Shown here: positions 18,659 through 26,722 of the stretch, piece by piece
Layout: every line of letters starts with the position of its first letter
How positions within the stretch are numbered: position 1 is the stretch's first letter
NCBI GenBank assembly: GCA_024742405.1
Contig: JANSYP010000006.1
Span: 225,120 to 289,119, forward strand
Length of the DNA stretch: 64,000 nucleotides
DNA from: Paracoccaceae bacterium
Lineage (GTDB): Bacteria; Pseudomonadota; Alphaproteobacteria; Rhodobacterales; Rhodobacteraceae
Reading direction: 5' to 3'
Position numbers and translations under genes: made by a program
Notes under the pieces: generated by a model
Told to the model about the DNA's origin: nothing
Database searches by the model: none
What the model saw: only the letters and a program-made list of their open reading frames with translations

Positions 18659-19519
18659 TCAGTTCCGCACCGACGGTGCTTCGACCGACAGCCCGTTGCC
18701 GCGCGTCGCGACATAGAGCTCCAGCGCGACGAACTCGTCGCTGCCCGGCGCGAAGGTGTGGGCTCTCGTGTCACGGATGCAGCCCTTGAAACGGGCATGG
18801 GCCGAGTTCAGCTTGGCGTTCTTGAGCCGGTAGACCGGGAAGCCATTAATCTGGCCCTGGCTGAGATGGTCGGCCCGGATCATGTCGCCATAGTGGTCCT
18901 CGTGGCAGTTGGCGCAGGCCAGTTCGAGCTGCCCGGTGCGGGTGTAATAGAGCTCCTTGCCCTTTTCCCACATCTCGCGCTCGGGCCCGTCGAACGAGAC
19001 ATCCACCGGCATGCCGCGGCTCGGCACCGAGATCAGCGCCGTCATGTTGACCATGTCCGTGCCGTCGTATTTCCACGGCTCGGCGCCCATCTGTTCGGTC
19101 CGGCAGCCATTGACCTGCATCTCGAGCGTGCGGACCTCTCCGGCCTGCTCGTTCCACTTGGGATAGACCGCGCGGACACCCGCCATGCTCTCCATCGGAT
19201 CTTCGTGGCAAGACGCGCAGGACTTGCCCTCCGTGCCGTCGACCGTGTTCCACGAGTCTATCGCCGTATCGACGAAGACGAATGCGGGATTGTCGAAATC
19301 GTCGGCCTGCAAGGCTTGCGTTTCGTCCGACCGGAAGACCCAGCCGGAATAAATCGTATCGAACGCGTCGACATGTTCAGGCGCAGGGGCGCGCACGGTC
19401 ATCTCGATCTCTTCGTTGACGATCAGGTTGTCGTCCTCGCCGGCCATGAGCCCGGTGCCGAGGGTAAGGCCCGCCAAAGCAGCGGCCATACCCAGAGTGC
19501 CTTTCAGCGACGTTTTCAT
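18659..19519 (-). CDS. soxA: SoxA, dihaem subunit of L-cysteine S-thiosulfotransferase SoxAX
   Basis: 286 aa with a signal peptide (LGMAAALAGLTLGTGLMA). Two CxxCH sites are present, CASCHEDP and CANCHEDH, so this is the Paracoccus-type dihaem SoxA rather than the monohaem type. The haem-ligand cysteines are visible in VNGCRTEQMG (haem 1) and FKGCIRDTRAHT (the active-site cysteine persulfide). It couples thiosulfate to the SoxY carrier together with SoxX. Confidence 0.95.
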   Translation of the reverse strand: MKTSLKGTLGMAAALAGLTLGTGLMAGEDDNLIVNEEIEMTVRAPAPEHVDAFDTIYSGWVFRSDETQALQADDFDNPAFVFVDTAIDSWNTVDGTEGKSCASCHEDPMESMAGVRAVYPKWNEQAGEVRTLEMQVNGCRTEQMGAEPWKYDGTDMVNMTALISVPSRGMPVDVSFDGPEREMWEKGKELYYTRTGQLELACANCHEDHYGDMIRADHLSQGQINGFPVYRLKNAKLNSAHARFKGCIRDTRAHTFAPGSDEFVALELYVATRGNGLSVEAPSVRN

Positions 19520-19547
19520 TCAGCTCCTCCCAGAGGCTTCGTATCGC

Positions 19548-19877
19548 TCAGGCAATGGCGACGGCGTTGCTGGTCTCGTAGACCGACCCGTCGTCGTCAT
19601 ACCAGGTGAAGGCGAACTCGCCTGCCTCTGGAACCACGGCCTCGAATTCGAAATACGGGTTGGTCGACACCGCGGGTTCGATCGTGACGTCGATCACCTC
19701 CTGACCGTTGAAGGTCACGTGGAAGCGGTTGATGATCGAGCGCGGGATCAGGTTGCCGTCGCTGTCCTTGCGCTGGCCCGACTCCATCTTATGCGAAATC
19801 AGGGTCTTGATGGTGACGGTCTCGCCGGCAGCGGCCGACTTGGGAACCTTCACGCGGGGTTTGACACCTTTTGCCAT
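19548..19877 (-). CDS. soxZ: SoxZ, partner of the SoxY sulfur carrier
   Basis: 109 aa with no signal peptide and no cysteine, both typical of SoxZ, which is exported in complex with the Tat substrate SoxY. Family motifs are KVPKSAAAGETVTIKTLISHKMESG, here broken at the Ser/Ala region, and the C-terminal FTWYDDDGSVYE. It lies between soxY and soxA. Confidence 0.95.
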   Translation of the reverse strand: MAKGVKPRVKVPKSAAAGETVTIKTLISHKMESGQRKDSDGNLIPRSIINRFHVTFNGQEVIDVTIEPAVSTNPYFEFEAVVPEAGEFAFTWYDDDGSVYETSNAVAIA

Positions 19878-19900
19878 GGTTGGTCTCCTCTGCCTCTGGT

Positions 19901-20317
19901 TCAGCCGCCGCAGCCGCCGATTGTGACTTTCACGGTGTTGGACGCCTTGGCAAAGCTGCCATCGGCCATCTGTGCCACCGCGACGACATCCTGCGTTCCG
20001 GCGAGCCGGATGCGCGTCGAGAGCGCCTGGCTCCCGGCCAGGGGGCCGAATTTCGCTGTGACGACCTCGGGCGTGGGATTGCCGGCCGCGAAGATCGCAA
20101 TGGCAACAGCGCCAGGCGCATCGACGCTGACCGGAACGGTATTGCCGTTTTCGGCGATCTCGGGCGTCGTCAGGCTCACTCCGCCATCGGACGTCGCCGC
20201 ACCGCCGGTGAATGTGGCGATGGCATCGTCAGCAGCGGCACTGGCGCGAAACGGCAGCAGCGTCAGCGCAAAGGTGCTTGCACCCAGGGCAAGCGCGTCG
20301 CGTCGTGTAAGGTCCAT
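19901..20317 (-). CDS. soxY: SoxY, sulfur-carrier protein
   Basis: 138 aa starting at ATG 20317, which has AGGAG 8 bases upstream; an ATG 15 bases earlier overlaps that Shine-Dalgarno sequence and is less likely. The Tat leader is TRRDALALGASTF. The protein ends in the swinging-arm motif GGCGG, whose cysteine carries the sulfur substrate through the Sox cycle. It has a fibronectin-like beta-sandwich pattern typical of SoxY. Confidence 0.96.
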   Translation of the reverse strand: MDLTRRDALALGASTFALTLLPFRASAAADDAIATFTGGAATSDGGVSLTTPEIAENGNTVPVSVDAPGAVAIAIFAAGNPTPEVVTAKFGPLAGSQALSTRIRLAGTQDVVAVAQMADGSFAKASNTVKVTIGGCGG

Positions 20318-20359
20318 TTGGGCTCTCCTCATGGGGGGGGACCGGGGTCGGTCTCACGG

Positions 20360-20857
20360 TCAGCTTTCTTTCAGGGTGAGCAGGTAGGCGACGACGTCCT
20401 CCACCTGCTGGGCGTTCAGGATCGGTGGCAGGTCGTCGGGCGCAGGCTCGCCTGTATAGGCGTCGCCGGGTCGGATGAACCCGTCGGTCTTGTAGAAGGC
20501 CGGCATCATCGTGCCGTCGAACATCATCTTGGCGTTGGCGACGATGCCGCGCAGTTCCGGCTCGCCCCACCGGCTGCCGGCCCCGTCGAGCACCGGTCCG
20601 ATCTCGCCGTGCCACTGCACGTCCGCCAGCGCTTCGGCAGCGTGACAGGCCACGCAATTGCCCAGGCCCCTGTCGGCAACGATTTCCCGGCCACGTTCCG
20701 GATCGCCCGGCACGCCGGTCAGACTTTCGGCGACGGCGCCATACTCATCGAATTCAACCTCGCCCGGGGCCTTCTCTGCCGCGTGAACGGCAAATGTGCT
20801 GGCCATGAGCGCGATCGCGCCTGCCACAGCTTGCTTCATCTGATGAACTCCTCCCAC
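20360..20857 (-). CDS. soxX: SoxX, monohaem subunit of SoxAX
   Basis: 165 aa with a Sec signal (AVAGAIALMASTFAVHA). One haem site, CVACHAAE, lies near residue 72. The Met ligand region is probably MMFDGTMMPAFYK. It is the first gene of the sox structural run XYZABCDEF and is preceded by a clear Shine-Dalgarno (GGGAGGAG) and a 126-base gap that probably holds its own promoter. Confidence 0.94.
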   Translation of the reverse strand: MGGVHQMKQAVAGAIALMASTFAVHAAEKAPGEVEFDEYGAVAESLTGVPGDPERGREIVADRGLGNCVACHAAEALADVQWHGEIGPVLDGAGSRWGEPELRGIVANAKMMFDGTMMPAFYKTDGFIRPGDAYTGEPAPDDLPPILNAQQVEDVVAYLLTLKES

Positions 20858-20983
20858 GAGTCACGTCCTGGTGATCTAGCCTACGGTAGAGGTCGCTTCT
20901 CAGGCAACTATAAATCTTGTTTCATGAATACGTGCATAGGAAGTCAAAACGTCGCGCTGCATCCTTGAAGCGGAAAAACCAGA
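20858..20983 (-). promoter_or_regulatory. Intergenic region upstream of soxX, probable promoter
   Basis: This 126-base gap separates soxV from soxX, where soxW lies in Paracoccus. Reading on the minus strand it contains TTGACT near 20945, then an AT-rich stretch with ATTCATGAA (near 20925) and TTTATAG (near 20910), then GGGAGGAG before soxX. No clean -35/-10 pair with 17-base spacing is present. An ArsR-type operator at ATTCATGAA is possible but unproven. Confidence 0.4.
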
Positions 20984-21712
20984 TTAACCTAGGCGCGCAA
21001 GCCATTGAAAAACAGCCAACATTCCGTTGGCAAGACTTGTGAGACCGCCGGTGACGATGAGGCCCGCAAAGACGATCAGCAGTGCGCCCGTCGCTCTCTC
21101 AACCTGAGCCAACCACGCCCGATGGCGCTGTATCCAGGCCAGAAAGGGTCCCGAAAACCCGGCCGCCAACACAAAAGGCAGCGTCATGGCTAACCCGTAA
21201 ACCGCCAGAAGCACCCCACCGCTCAGCGGATCGCCGAGGCCGGACGCGATCAGAAGAATGGCGGTCAGCGTTGGTCCCACGCAGGGCGTCCAGCCGAACC
21301 CGAAGGCCAGGCCGAGGAGATAGGCCGGCACGAGGCCCCGCGCCGAGACCGGGCCGGAGAGCCGCGCATCCCTCGCCAGCAATGGCACCCGGATCGCTCC
21401 GAGAAAGTGTAGACCAAAGAGGGTCAGCACAGCCGCCGCGACCCAGGACAGTTCGCGATGCCAGTCGCGGAGCATCTGTCCCGCCGCCGTGGCCCCGAGC
21501 CCGAGCAGAACGAAGATCGTTGTCACGCCCAGCGCAAAAACCGCGGCGCGGCCAACCAGGTATCCCGGTTGCGCCCCCTGCCCCGTACGCAGGTCGTCGA
21601 TGGACTGTCCCGCGAGATAGCACAGGTAGAACGGGACCATCGGCAGGATGCAGGGCGACAGAAAGGACAAAAGACCTGCGAGCGCCGCGGCCCCGAGTGT
21701 GATGTCTGGCAC
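20984..21712 (-). CDS. soxV: SoxV, CcdA-type membrane thiol-disulfide electron carrier
   Basis: 242 aa, about six membrane helices. The two redox cysteines are in LSFLSPCILP and in FGWTPCVGPTL, the CcdA/DsbD pattern. SoxV carries reductant from cytosolic thioredoxin to the periplasm to keep SoxY reduced. The GTG at 21712 is chosen because AAGGAAAG lies 9 bases upstream. An ATG at 21748 would add 12 residues but lacks a ribosome binding site. It is divergent from soxS. Confidence 0.88.
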   Translation of the reverse strand: MPDITLGAAALAGLLSFLSPCILPMVPFYLCYLAGQSIDDLRTGQGAQPGYLVGRAAVFALGVTTIFVLLGLGATAAGQMLRDWHRELSWVAAAVLTLFGLHFLGAIRVPLLARDARLSGPVSARGLVPAYLLGLAFGFGWTPCVGPTLTAILLIASGLGDPLSGGVLLAVYGLAMTLPFVLAAGFSGPFLAWIQRHRAWLAQVERATGALLIVFAGLIVTGGLTSLANGMLAVFQWLARLG

Positions 21713-21781
21713 GGTGAAAGACTTTCCTTGCGGCGGCCCACGAGACATATTAGCATTTTCATATATAACCGGAGGCGGTCA
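21713..21781. promoter_or_regulatory. Divergent soxV/soxS promoter region with AT-rich imperfect palindrome
   Basis: The 69-base gap between the chosen starts holds an unusually AT-rich stretch for this genome: ATATTAG-CATTTT-CATATAT (21748-21767). Its outer 7-base arms match in 5 positions as an inverted repeat. SoxR/BigR/SqrR-type ArsR repressors bind AT-rich dyads in such positions, so this is a reasonable SoxR operator candidate. GGAGG lies 7 bases before soxS. Confidence 0.5.
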
Positions 21782-22150
21782 ATGGGACGCATCATTCTTG
21801 TTGTTTTCGGGCTTTTGGCGCTGCCGGCAGCCGCCGAGACCCGGCTCATGATGGTCCACCAGGCCGGTTGTCACTGGTGTACCCAGTGGCACACGGACGT
21901 CGGCACCGAATATCCCAAGACGGACGAGGGACAGCGCGCCCCGCTGGTTCTGCAGGAGTTGCGCGCGCCCCTGCCCGAAGGCGTCACACTGGAGAGCCGC
22001 CCGACCTACACACCGACCTTCGTCCTGCTACAGAACGGCGCGGAGGTCGCCCGGCTCGAAGGCTATCCAGGTGAAGACTTCTTCTGGCCGCTGCTCGGCA
22101 TGATGCTCGAAAAGCTGCCCGAGACGGACGCCGAAACGGCGCTCCGCTGA
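21782..22150 (+). CDS. soxS: SoxS, periplasmic thioredoxin-like protein
   Basis: 122 aa from ATG 21782, preceded by GGAGG. A signal peptide (ILVVFGLLALPAAAE) is followed by a short thioredoxin fold with the redox motif CHWC (QAGCHWCTQW) and the cis-Pro loop TYTPTFVLLQNG. In Paracoccus, SoxS reactivates SoxY by reducing it and works with SoxV. It lies divergent to soxV and ahead of soxR. With soxW missing here it is the only sox thioredoxin in the cluster. Confidence 0.88.
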   Translation: MGRIILVVFGLLALPAAAETRLMMVHQAGCHWCTQWHTDVGTEYPKTDEGQRAPLVLQELRAPLPEGVTLESRPTYTPTFVLLQNGAEVARLEGYPGEDFFWPLLGMMLEKLPETDAETALR

Positions 22151-22199
22151 TCGCACGTCGTGTGGTTGGGGCGGTTCGCTCCGGCACAGGCGATGGTTC

Positions 22200-22218
22200 T
22201 TGCACGAAAGTCGTGCAA
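22200..22218. promoter_or_regulatory. Perfect inverted repeat between soxS and soxR
   Basis: TTGCACGA-AAG-TCGTGCAA: 8-base perfect arms around a 3-base spacer, 49 bases after the soxS stop and about 160 bases before soxR. A short spacer and no T-run argue against a terminator. An operator for SoxR or another dimeric regulator fits better. Confidence 0.5.
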
Positions 22219-22377
22219 AGACGCCACGTTGTCGGCTCACTGGCCGGCCAGCCCTCGCAGTCGGTGAGCCTGCATGCTATTTCTGCGCCGCAGAGCACCG
22301 AACGGCCCGGGTATGGTCTGTGGGCTGTGCGTGAGATGGATGGACGTAACCGGCCTGCGCCGCAGGCACGAGGGTCA

Positions 22378-22752
22378 ATGGTTGACGGTTCTCGACCGGA
22401 GAATGACGACGGGGGCGACTGGGCCGGGATGGAGATCCCGCCCGGCATGGCGGAGAAGTCGCAGATCGCTGCGGGTTTTCTCAAGGCGCTCGCCCATGAA
22501 GGGCGCCTGATGATCCTGTGCCATCTCAACACCGGCGAGAAATCCGTGACCGAGCTCGAAGAATTGCTGTCGTCGCGCCAGGCTGCTGTGAGCCAGCAGC
22601 TTGCCCGGCTTCGCATGGAAGGGCTGGTGAAGTACCGCCGCGAAGGTAAGGCGATCTACTACTCGCTCGCCGACGGCAAGACCCGGCGCACGATCGCTCT
22701 GCTCTACGACATGTTCTGCGGCCCGAAGAGTGGCCGGCCCGACGGCGACTGA
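22378..22752 (+). CDS. soxR: SoxR, ArsR-family thiol-sensing repressor of sox genes
   Basis: 124 aa from ATG 22378 (GAGG just upstream; an ATG at 22429 is an alternative). Winged helix-turn-helix: FLKALAHEGRLMILCHL, then the recognition helix SSRQAAVSQQLARLRMEGLV and the wing YRREGKAIYYSL. One cysteine lies in LMILCHL and one in YDMFCGPK, the pair known in SqrR/BigR/SoxR proteins to form a disulfide or polysulfide bridge with reactive sulfur, which releases DNA. Context makes it the likely repressor of the cluster. Confidence 0.9.
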   Translation: MVDGSRPENDDGGDWAGMEIPPGMAEKSQIAAGFLKALAHEGRLMILCHLNTGEKSVTELEELLSSRQAAVSQQLARLRMEGLVKYRREGKAIYYSLADGKTRRTIALLYDMFCGPKSGRPDGD

Positions 22753-23131
22753 GCACGCCATCCTGAACGCCGGGGGGGACGCGCGGGACTGGCAGGCGCG
22801 GCACATCGCTCCGGGTCATCGACCTCAGCCGGGACCGCTCATTGGCGGTTTGACCGATGCGGCATGGGCGCATGGCCAACCCAACACATCGGCACCAGCG
22901 GTCCATGGAGGTACCGGGCGCTGACCGCCAAAAGCCGGCCCGAAACAGTCTTCTGGTTTGGTGGAGCGACGCAGGATTTTCGCGACCGGATGCGCATCTC
23001 GCAAAGGGCGATATGGACCCGAGCGCTGTTTTGCTCTGTAATGACGGGGCCGGTGCCAGGCCGTGGTGGGGCGGCAACGGGCGGTGGCCCAGAACCGGCG
23101 GAAACGGCACAAACGCTGTGGGAGGAGCGTT

Positions 23132-24178
23132 TTGGACATACTCGCAGCAGGACATATCGCGGCACTGATCGGGGCGTTCGGAGGCGCCGTGCTCGGCCTC
23201 TCGGCGCGTCTGGGCGGCTTCTGCACCCTCGGCGCCATCGAGTCGGCGGCCTATGGCGGGGACCAACGGCAGTTGCGAATGTGGGGCCTCGCGCTCGGGC
23301 TCGCGATCATCCTGTGCGGGACACTGGTCGGCGTCGGCCAGATCGACCTGATGACCACGCTCTACCATCGCACCGACTGGAACCCGGCCGCCAGCATCGT
23401 GGGCGGTCTGACCTTTGGCTACGGCATGGCGCTGGCGGGCAATTGCGGCTTCGGCGCCCTCGCGCGCGTGGCCGGCGGCGATCTGCGCGCACTGGCGGTG
23501 ACCGTCTGTATCGCCATCGCAGGGTACATGGCCCTCAACGGTCCCTTGGCGGGTCTGCGCGTCGCGCTCTTTCCCGCCACGCCCAGCGTCGCACCGCAAA
23601 GCATCGCGCTCACCGCCGGGGATCTCACGGGGCTGCCGCCATTCGCGGTCGCCCTGGCCATCGGGCTGGCGCTGATCGCGTGGGCGTTGACCCACGCGCC
23701 CTTCCGCAACTCGACCTCCCATGTCGTCTGGGCTGCAGCGGCCGGCCTCGCGATCGTCTGGGCGCTCTGGGCGATGTCGCTGCTGCATCGCGAGAGCTTC
23801 GGCGAGGTGGCGGTCGAGGGCTACACCTACACCGCCCCCCTGGGCAAAACGCTGCTCTACTTCATGACGGCGCCGCCCACGGGGCTCGGCTTTGCCGTCG
23901 GCTCGGTTCTAGGCGTGGTCGGCGGGGCGGCGGCGGCATCGCTGTGGCGACGGCAGTTCCGGTGGGAGGCCTGCGACGACCCGCGCGAGTTGGGCCGGCA
24001 GTTCGGCGGCGCCTTCCTGATGGGGATCGGCGGCGTGATCGCAGCGGGCTGTTCCATTGGTCAGGGGCTCACGGCCTTTGCCACCCTCGCTTACTCCGGC
24101 CCCGTCACCCTTGCCTGCATCGGCATCGGCGCACTCATCGGTCTGCGCCAGCTGATCACCAGTTTTCAGCCCGACTGA
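23132..24178 (+). CDS. YeeE/YedE (TsuA/SoxT-type) thiosulfate or sulfur-compound transporter
   Basis: 348 aa with about nine or ten hydrophobic segments. The three Gly/Cys signatures of the family are present: GGFCTLGAIE, GNCGFGAL and AAGCSIGQGL. In TsuA the equivalent cysteines pass thiosulfate through the membrane. The start is probably TTG at 23132 with GGAGGAG 5-10 bases before it, because no ATG or GTG fits near the first helix. Placement after soxR suggests sulfur-compound uptake linked to Sox. The 379 bases before it (22753-23131) hold no gene I recognise. Confidence 0.82.
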   Translation: MDILAAGHIAALIGAFGGAVLGLSARLGGFCTLGAIESAAYGGDQRQLRMWGLALGLAIILCGTLVGVGQIDLMTTLYHRTDWNPAASIVGGLTFGYGMALAGNCGFGALARVAGGDLRALAVTVCIAIAGYMALNGPLAGLRVALFPATPSVAPQSIALTAGDLTGLPPFAVALAIGLALIAWALTHAPFRNSTSHVVWAAAAGLAIVWALWAMSLLHRESFGEVAVEGYTYTAPLGKTLLYFMTAPPTGLGFAVGSVLGVVGGAAAASLWRRQFRWEACDDPRELGRQFGGAFLMGIGGVIAAGCSIGQGLTAFATLAYSGPVTLACIGIGALIGLRQLITSFQPD

Positions 24179-24783
24179 CCGGATTTCAGCGCGGCCAGCT
24201 CGGCTTCGAGCTCGGCAATACGTGCCATCATCTTCGCCGTCGCCTGCTCGACCTCATCGAGCGTGAACCGTTGCGTGATGTGCTGCGGGCAGTTCCAGTC
24301 GAACCCTTCGACGTGAATGACGAACCCCCGCTCGATCCGCGCGCGATAGCCGTCGACCGACAGGGCGTCGAGGCGGGGGTCGTCGGGTCCGATGGTACTG
24401 GCTCGGCCGAACATCTTCAGCCGCGCGCGATTGAGGTAGTCCATGAAGAACAGTGACACCCGGTCATCGCCCGCCAGATTGCCAAGGCTCACATACTGAC
24501 GATTGCCCGCGAAATCCGCAAAACCGAGAGTTTGCGCATCGAGCACCTTGACGAACCCCGCAGGACCGCCGCGGTGCTGCAGATAAGGCCAGCCGGTTTC
24601 GCCGACCGACGCCATGTAGAAACTGTCCCTTTGGGCCAGAAACGCGGCCTCGTCCCCTGTCAACGCCGTATTGGACCGACCCGGCTGCGCCTGTTGGCGC
24701 GCGTTCAGTTCTCGGCTACCTTGTGCTGTCTGCGCCGCCTCAACGGCGGGGGTGAAAGCGATATCGCGGTACGCGTTGGGCAT
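24166..24783 (-). CDS. Pyridoxamine 5'-phosphate oxidase-family (PPOx-like) protein
   Basis: 205 aa from ATG 24783 (GGAG upstream). Split-barrel FMN-binding pattern: FYMASVGETGWPYLQHRGGP, then FADFAGNRQYVSLGNL and VSLFFMDYLNRARLKMFG. A C-terminal helix (LDEVEQATAKMMARIAELEAELAAL, a short coiled coil) is typical of this stand-alone subfamily, not of PdxH. Substrate unknown. Its last 13 bases overlap the convergent transporter gene. Confidence 0.85.
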   Translation of the reverse strand: MPNAYRDIAFTPAVEAAQTAQGSRELNARQQAQPGRSNTALTGDEAAFLAQRDSFYMASVGETGWPYLQHRGGPAGFVKVLDAQTLGFADFAGNRQYVSLGNLAGDDRVSLFFMDYLNRARLKMFGRASTIGPDDPRLDALSVDGYRARIERGFVIHVEGFDWNCPQHITQRFTLDEVEQATAKMMARIAELEAELAALKSGQSG

Positions 24784-24893
24784 GGGAGATCTCCGGCTTG
24801 ACCATCTCGACCCTGGCAGATCGGATGCTGAGACGGAAATCGCGCTTCGCTCGCGATCTGTCAAACCTGGCTGATAGGCTGGAGGTCCTGTCC

Positions 24894-25607
24894 ATGCGCG
24901 TTTTACTGTTTCTCGTCTGCCTTGCCGCCCTGCCCGCCCGGGGCGAGGAGGTGGATCTCGAACTGGTACTGCTGGCCGATGCGTCGGGATCGATCGACAA
25001 TGCCGAGGCCGCGTTTCAGCGCCAGGGCTACGCCATCGCAATGACGGACCCGGAGGTCCTGCGCGCGATCGAGACAACCGCCTATGGTCGGATCGCGGTC
25101 ACCTTTGTCGAATGGGCCTCCGCCGGGACCGAGGATGTCGTGGTGCCCTGGATGGTGATCGAAGACATGGCGGGCGCGGCAGCCTTTGCCGCGGCACTCG
25201 ATGGCCCGCCGCGGCGCGCCTATGGTCGCAACGCCATCGGATCGGCGCTTCTGACCGGCAAGCGGCTCATTGAGGACAATGACATCGCGGGGTGGCGCAA
25301 GGTGATCGATTTCTCCGGCGACAGCGCCAACAACTTCAACGGCCCGTCCATCGCGTCCGCGCGCGCCGAGGTCCTGGCCGCGGGGATCACGATCAACGGG
25401 CTCGCGATTACCTGCTCGCGTTGCAAGGGAATTCCTGCGGATGCGCGGCTGGAGCAGACCTATCGGGAGCAGATCATCGGCGGGCCTGGCGCCTTCGTGG
25501 TCACGGCCGACGATACGAAAGAGTTCGCCGACGCCGTCAAGCGCAAGCTCATTCTGGAGATCTCCGGCACGCTGCCGGCATCACAGATCGCCCGGGCTGC
25601 GCCTTAG
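24894..25607 (+). CDS. DUF1194 protein, periplasmic von Willebrand A-like domain
   Basis: 237 aa from ATG 24894 with GGAGGT 8 bases before it. A signal peptide (VLLFLVCLAALPARG) is followed by a VWA-like fold starting ELVLLADASGSID, in which DASGS is the metal-binding (MIDAS) DxSxS motif. Two cysteines in ITCSRCKG could pair. Function unknown. Its stop overlaps the convergent cytochrome gene by 4 bases. Confidence 0.85.
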   Translation: MRVLLFLVCLAALPARGEEVDLELVLLADASGSIDNAEAAFQRQGYAIAMTDPEVLRAIETTAYGRIAVTFVEWASAGTEDVVVPWMVIEDMAGAAAFAAALDGPPRRAYGRNAIGSALLTGKRLIEDNDIAGWRKVIDFSGDSANNFNGPSIASARAEVLAAGITINGLAITCSRCKGIPADARLEQTYREQIIGGPGAFVVTADDTKEFADAVKRKLILEISGTLPASQIARAAP

Positions 25608-26011
25608 CGCTGCAACGCCGTGAGATAGGCAATCAAATCGGCCACCGATTGCGTTGTCTGAACCGGGCTGCCGTCATTGGCATCGAGTACGGCAGAGGGA
25701 CCCGTAGTGATCGGTCCGAACACCGGCATCGCACTGCCATGTCCGCGCAGCACTGCATCGCCCTCGATGATGGACACGGTGCGCGCGATGGGCAGCGTTC
25801 CCCCTTCACGCTCGGCAAAGCCGGTCAGATCCGGCACCGGAACCGCAAGCAGCACCGACATCGGCCCGTCGCCCTGCCCACCCAAGCCATGGCAGGTGGC
25901 ACAGTGGCGCGCGAAAATCTCGGCGCCCGCATCGGGATCACCATCGGCCGATGCGGGTGCAGCAGCGCCGACGGCAAGGGCCAGGTTCAGAAACAATATC
26001 CAGCGTGACAT
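25604..26011 (-). CDS. Small monohaem c-type cytochrome
   Basis: 135 aa with a signal peptide (ILFLNLALAVGAAAPASA) and one haem site CATCHGLGGQGDGP. Met in GSAMPVFG is the probable sixth haem ligand. It resembles class I cytochromes that serve periplasmic dehydrogenases. It is not contiguous with sox, so a role in thiosulfate electron transfer is possible but not shown. Confidence 0.87.
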   Translation of the reverse strand: MSRWILFLNLALAVGAAAPASADGDPDAGAEIFARHCATCHGLGGQGDGPMSVLLAVPVPDLTGFAEREGGTLPIARTVSIIEGDAVLRGHGSAMPVFGPITTGPSAVLDANDGSPVQTTQSVADLIAYLTALQR

Positions 26012-26041
26012 GCGCCTATGAATCCCAGCCAGACGCGGCGG

Positions 26042-26722
26042 TCAACCCGTCAGACGTCCGGCATCGAGCCGCACATGGCGATCCATGCGCGCGGCAAGGT
26101 CCGGATTGTGGGTCGCAACCAGCGCCGCGAGACCGGTGTCGCGCACCAGATCGATGAGCGTCTGGAACACGGTCTCCGCCGTCGCGGGATCGAGATTGCC
26201 GGTCGGTTCATCCGCCAGCAAGACGGCGGGCCGATTGGCCAGCGCCCGACAGAGCGCGACGCGCTGCGCCTCGCCGCCCGACAGTGCGGCCGGGCGGTGA
26301 TCGGCGCGCGCGGTCAGCCCGACCTGTTCCAGCAATCCAGAGGCCCGCCGGGCCGCGTCGGCCTGCGGAACCCCCGCCGCAAGCTGGGGCAGGTTCACAT
26401 TCTCAGCGGCTGTGAATTCGGGCAGCAGATGGTGAAACTGGTACACGAACCCGAGCCGCTCGCGGCGCAGCCCGGTGCGCGCGCGGTCCTTGAGCGGGCC
26501 CGCCGCGGTACCGTCGACATAGACCTCGCCTGTGTCGGGCCGGTCGAGCAGACCGCACAGATGCAGCAGCGTCGACTTGCCCGCGCCCGACGGGGCGGTG
26601 AGCGCCACGAGCTCTCCGGGTCGCAGTTCCAGATCCGCGCCGCGCAGGACGGGTACCTCGTTAGGGCGCCCCGCATTGAAGGTCCGGGCGATCTCCTCAA
26701 GGCGCAAAACGGGCTCAGCCAT
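26042..26722 (-). CDS. lolD: LolD-type ATPase of lipoprotein-releasing ABC transporter
   Basis: 226 aa from ATG 26722. Walker [10 protein letters not shown], signature [15 protein letters not shown] and Walker [13 protein letters not shown] are all intact. The ADEPTGNLD form is typical of the LolD/MacB/FtsE group. It overlaps the upstream permease gene by 8 bases. With the LolC/E-like permease it should extract outer-membrane lipoproteins from the inner membrane and hand them to LolA. Confidence 0.9.
   Translation of the reverse strand: MAEPVLRLEEIARTFNAGRPNEVPVLRGADLELRPGELVALTAPSGAGKSTLLHLCGLLDRPDTGEVYVDGTAAGPLKDRARTGLRRERLGFVYQFHHLLPEFTAAENVNLPQLAAGVPQADAARRASGLLEQVGLTARADHRPAALSGGEAQRVALCRALANRPAVLLADEPTGNLDPATAETVFQTLIDLVRDTGLAALVATHNPDLAARMDRHVRLDAGRLTG

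Noticed and set aside
22753..23131. A small gene between soxR and the transporter
   Set aside because: Short frames exist but none has a ribosome site plus recognisable sequence; treated as non-coding.
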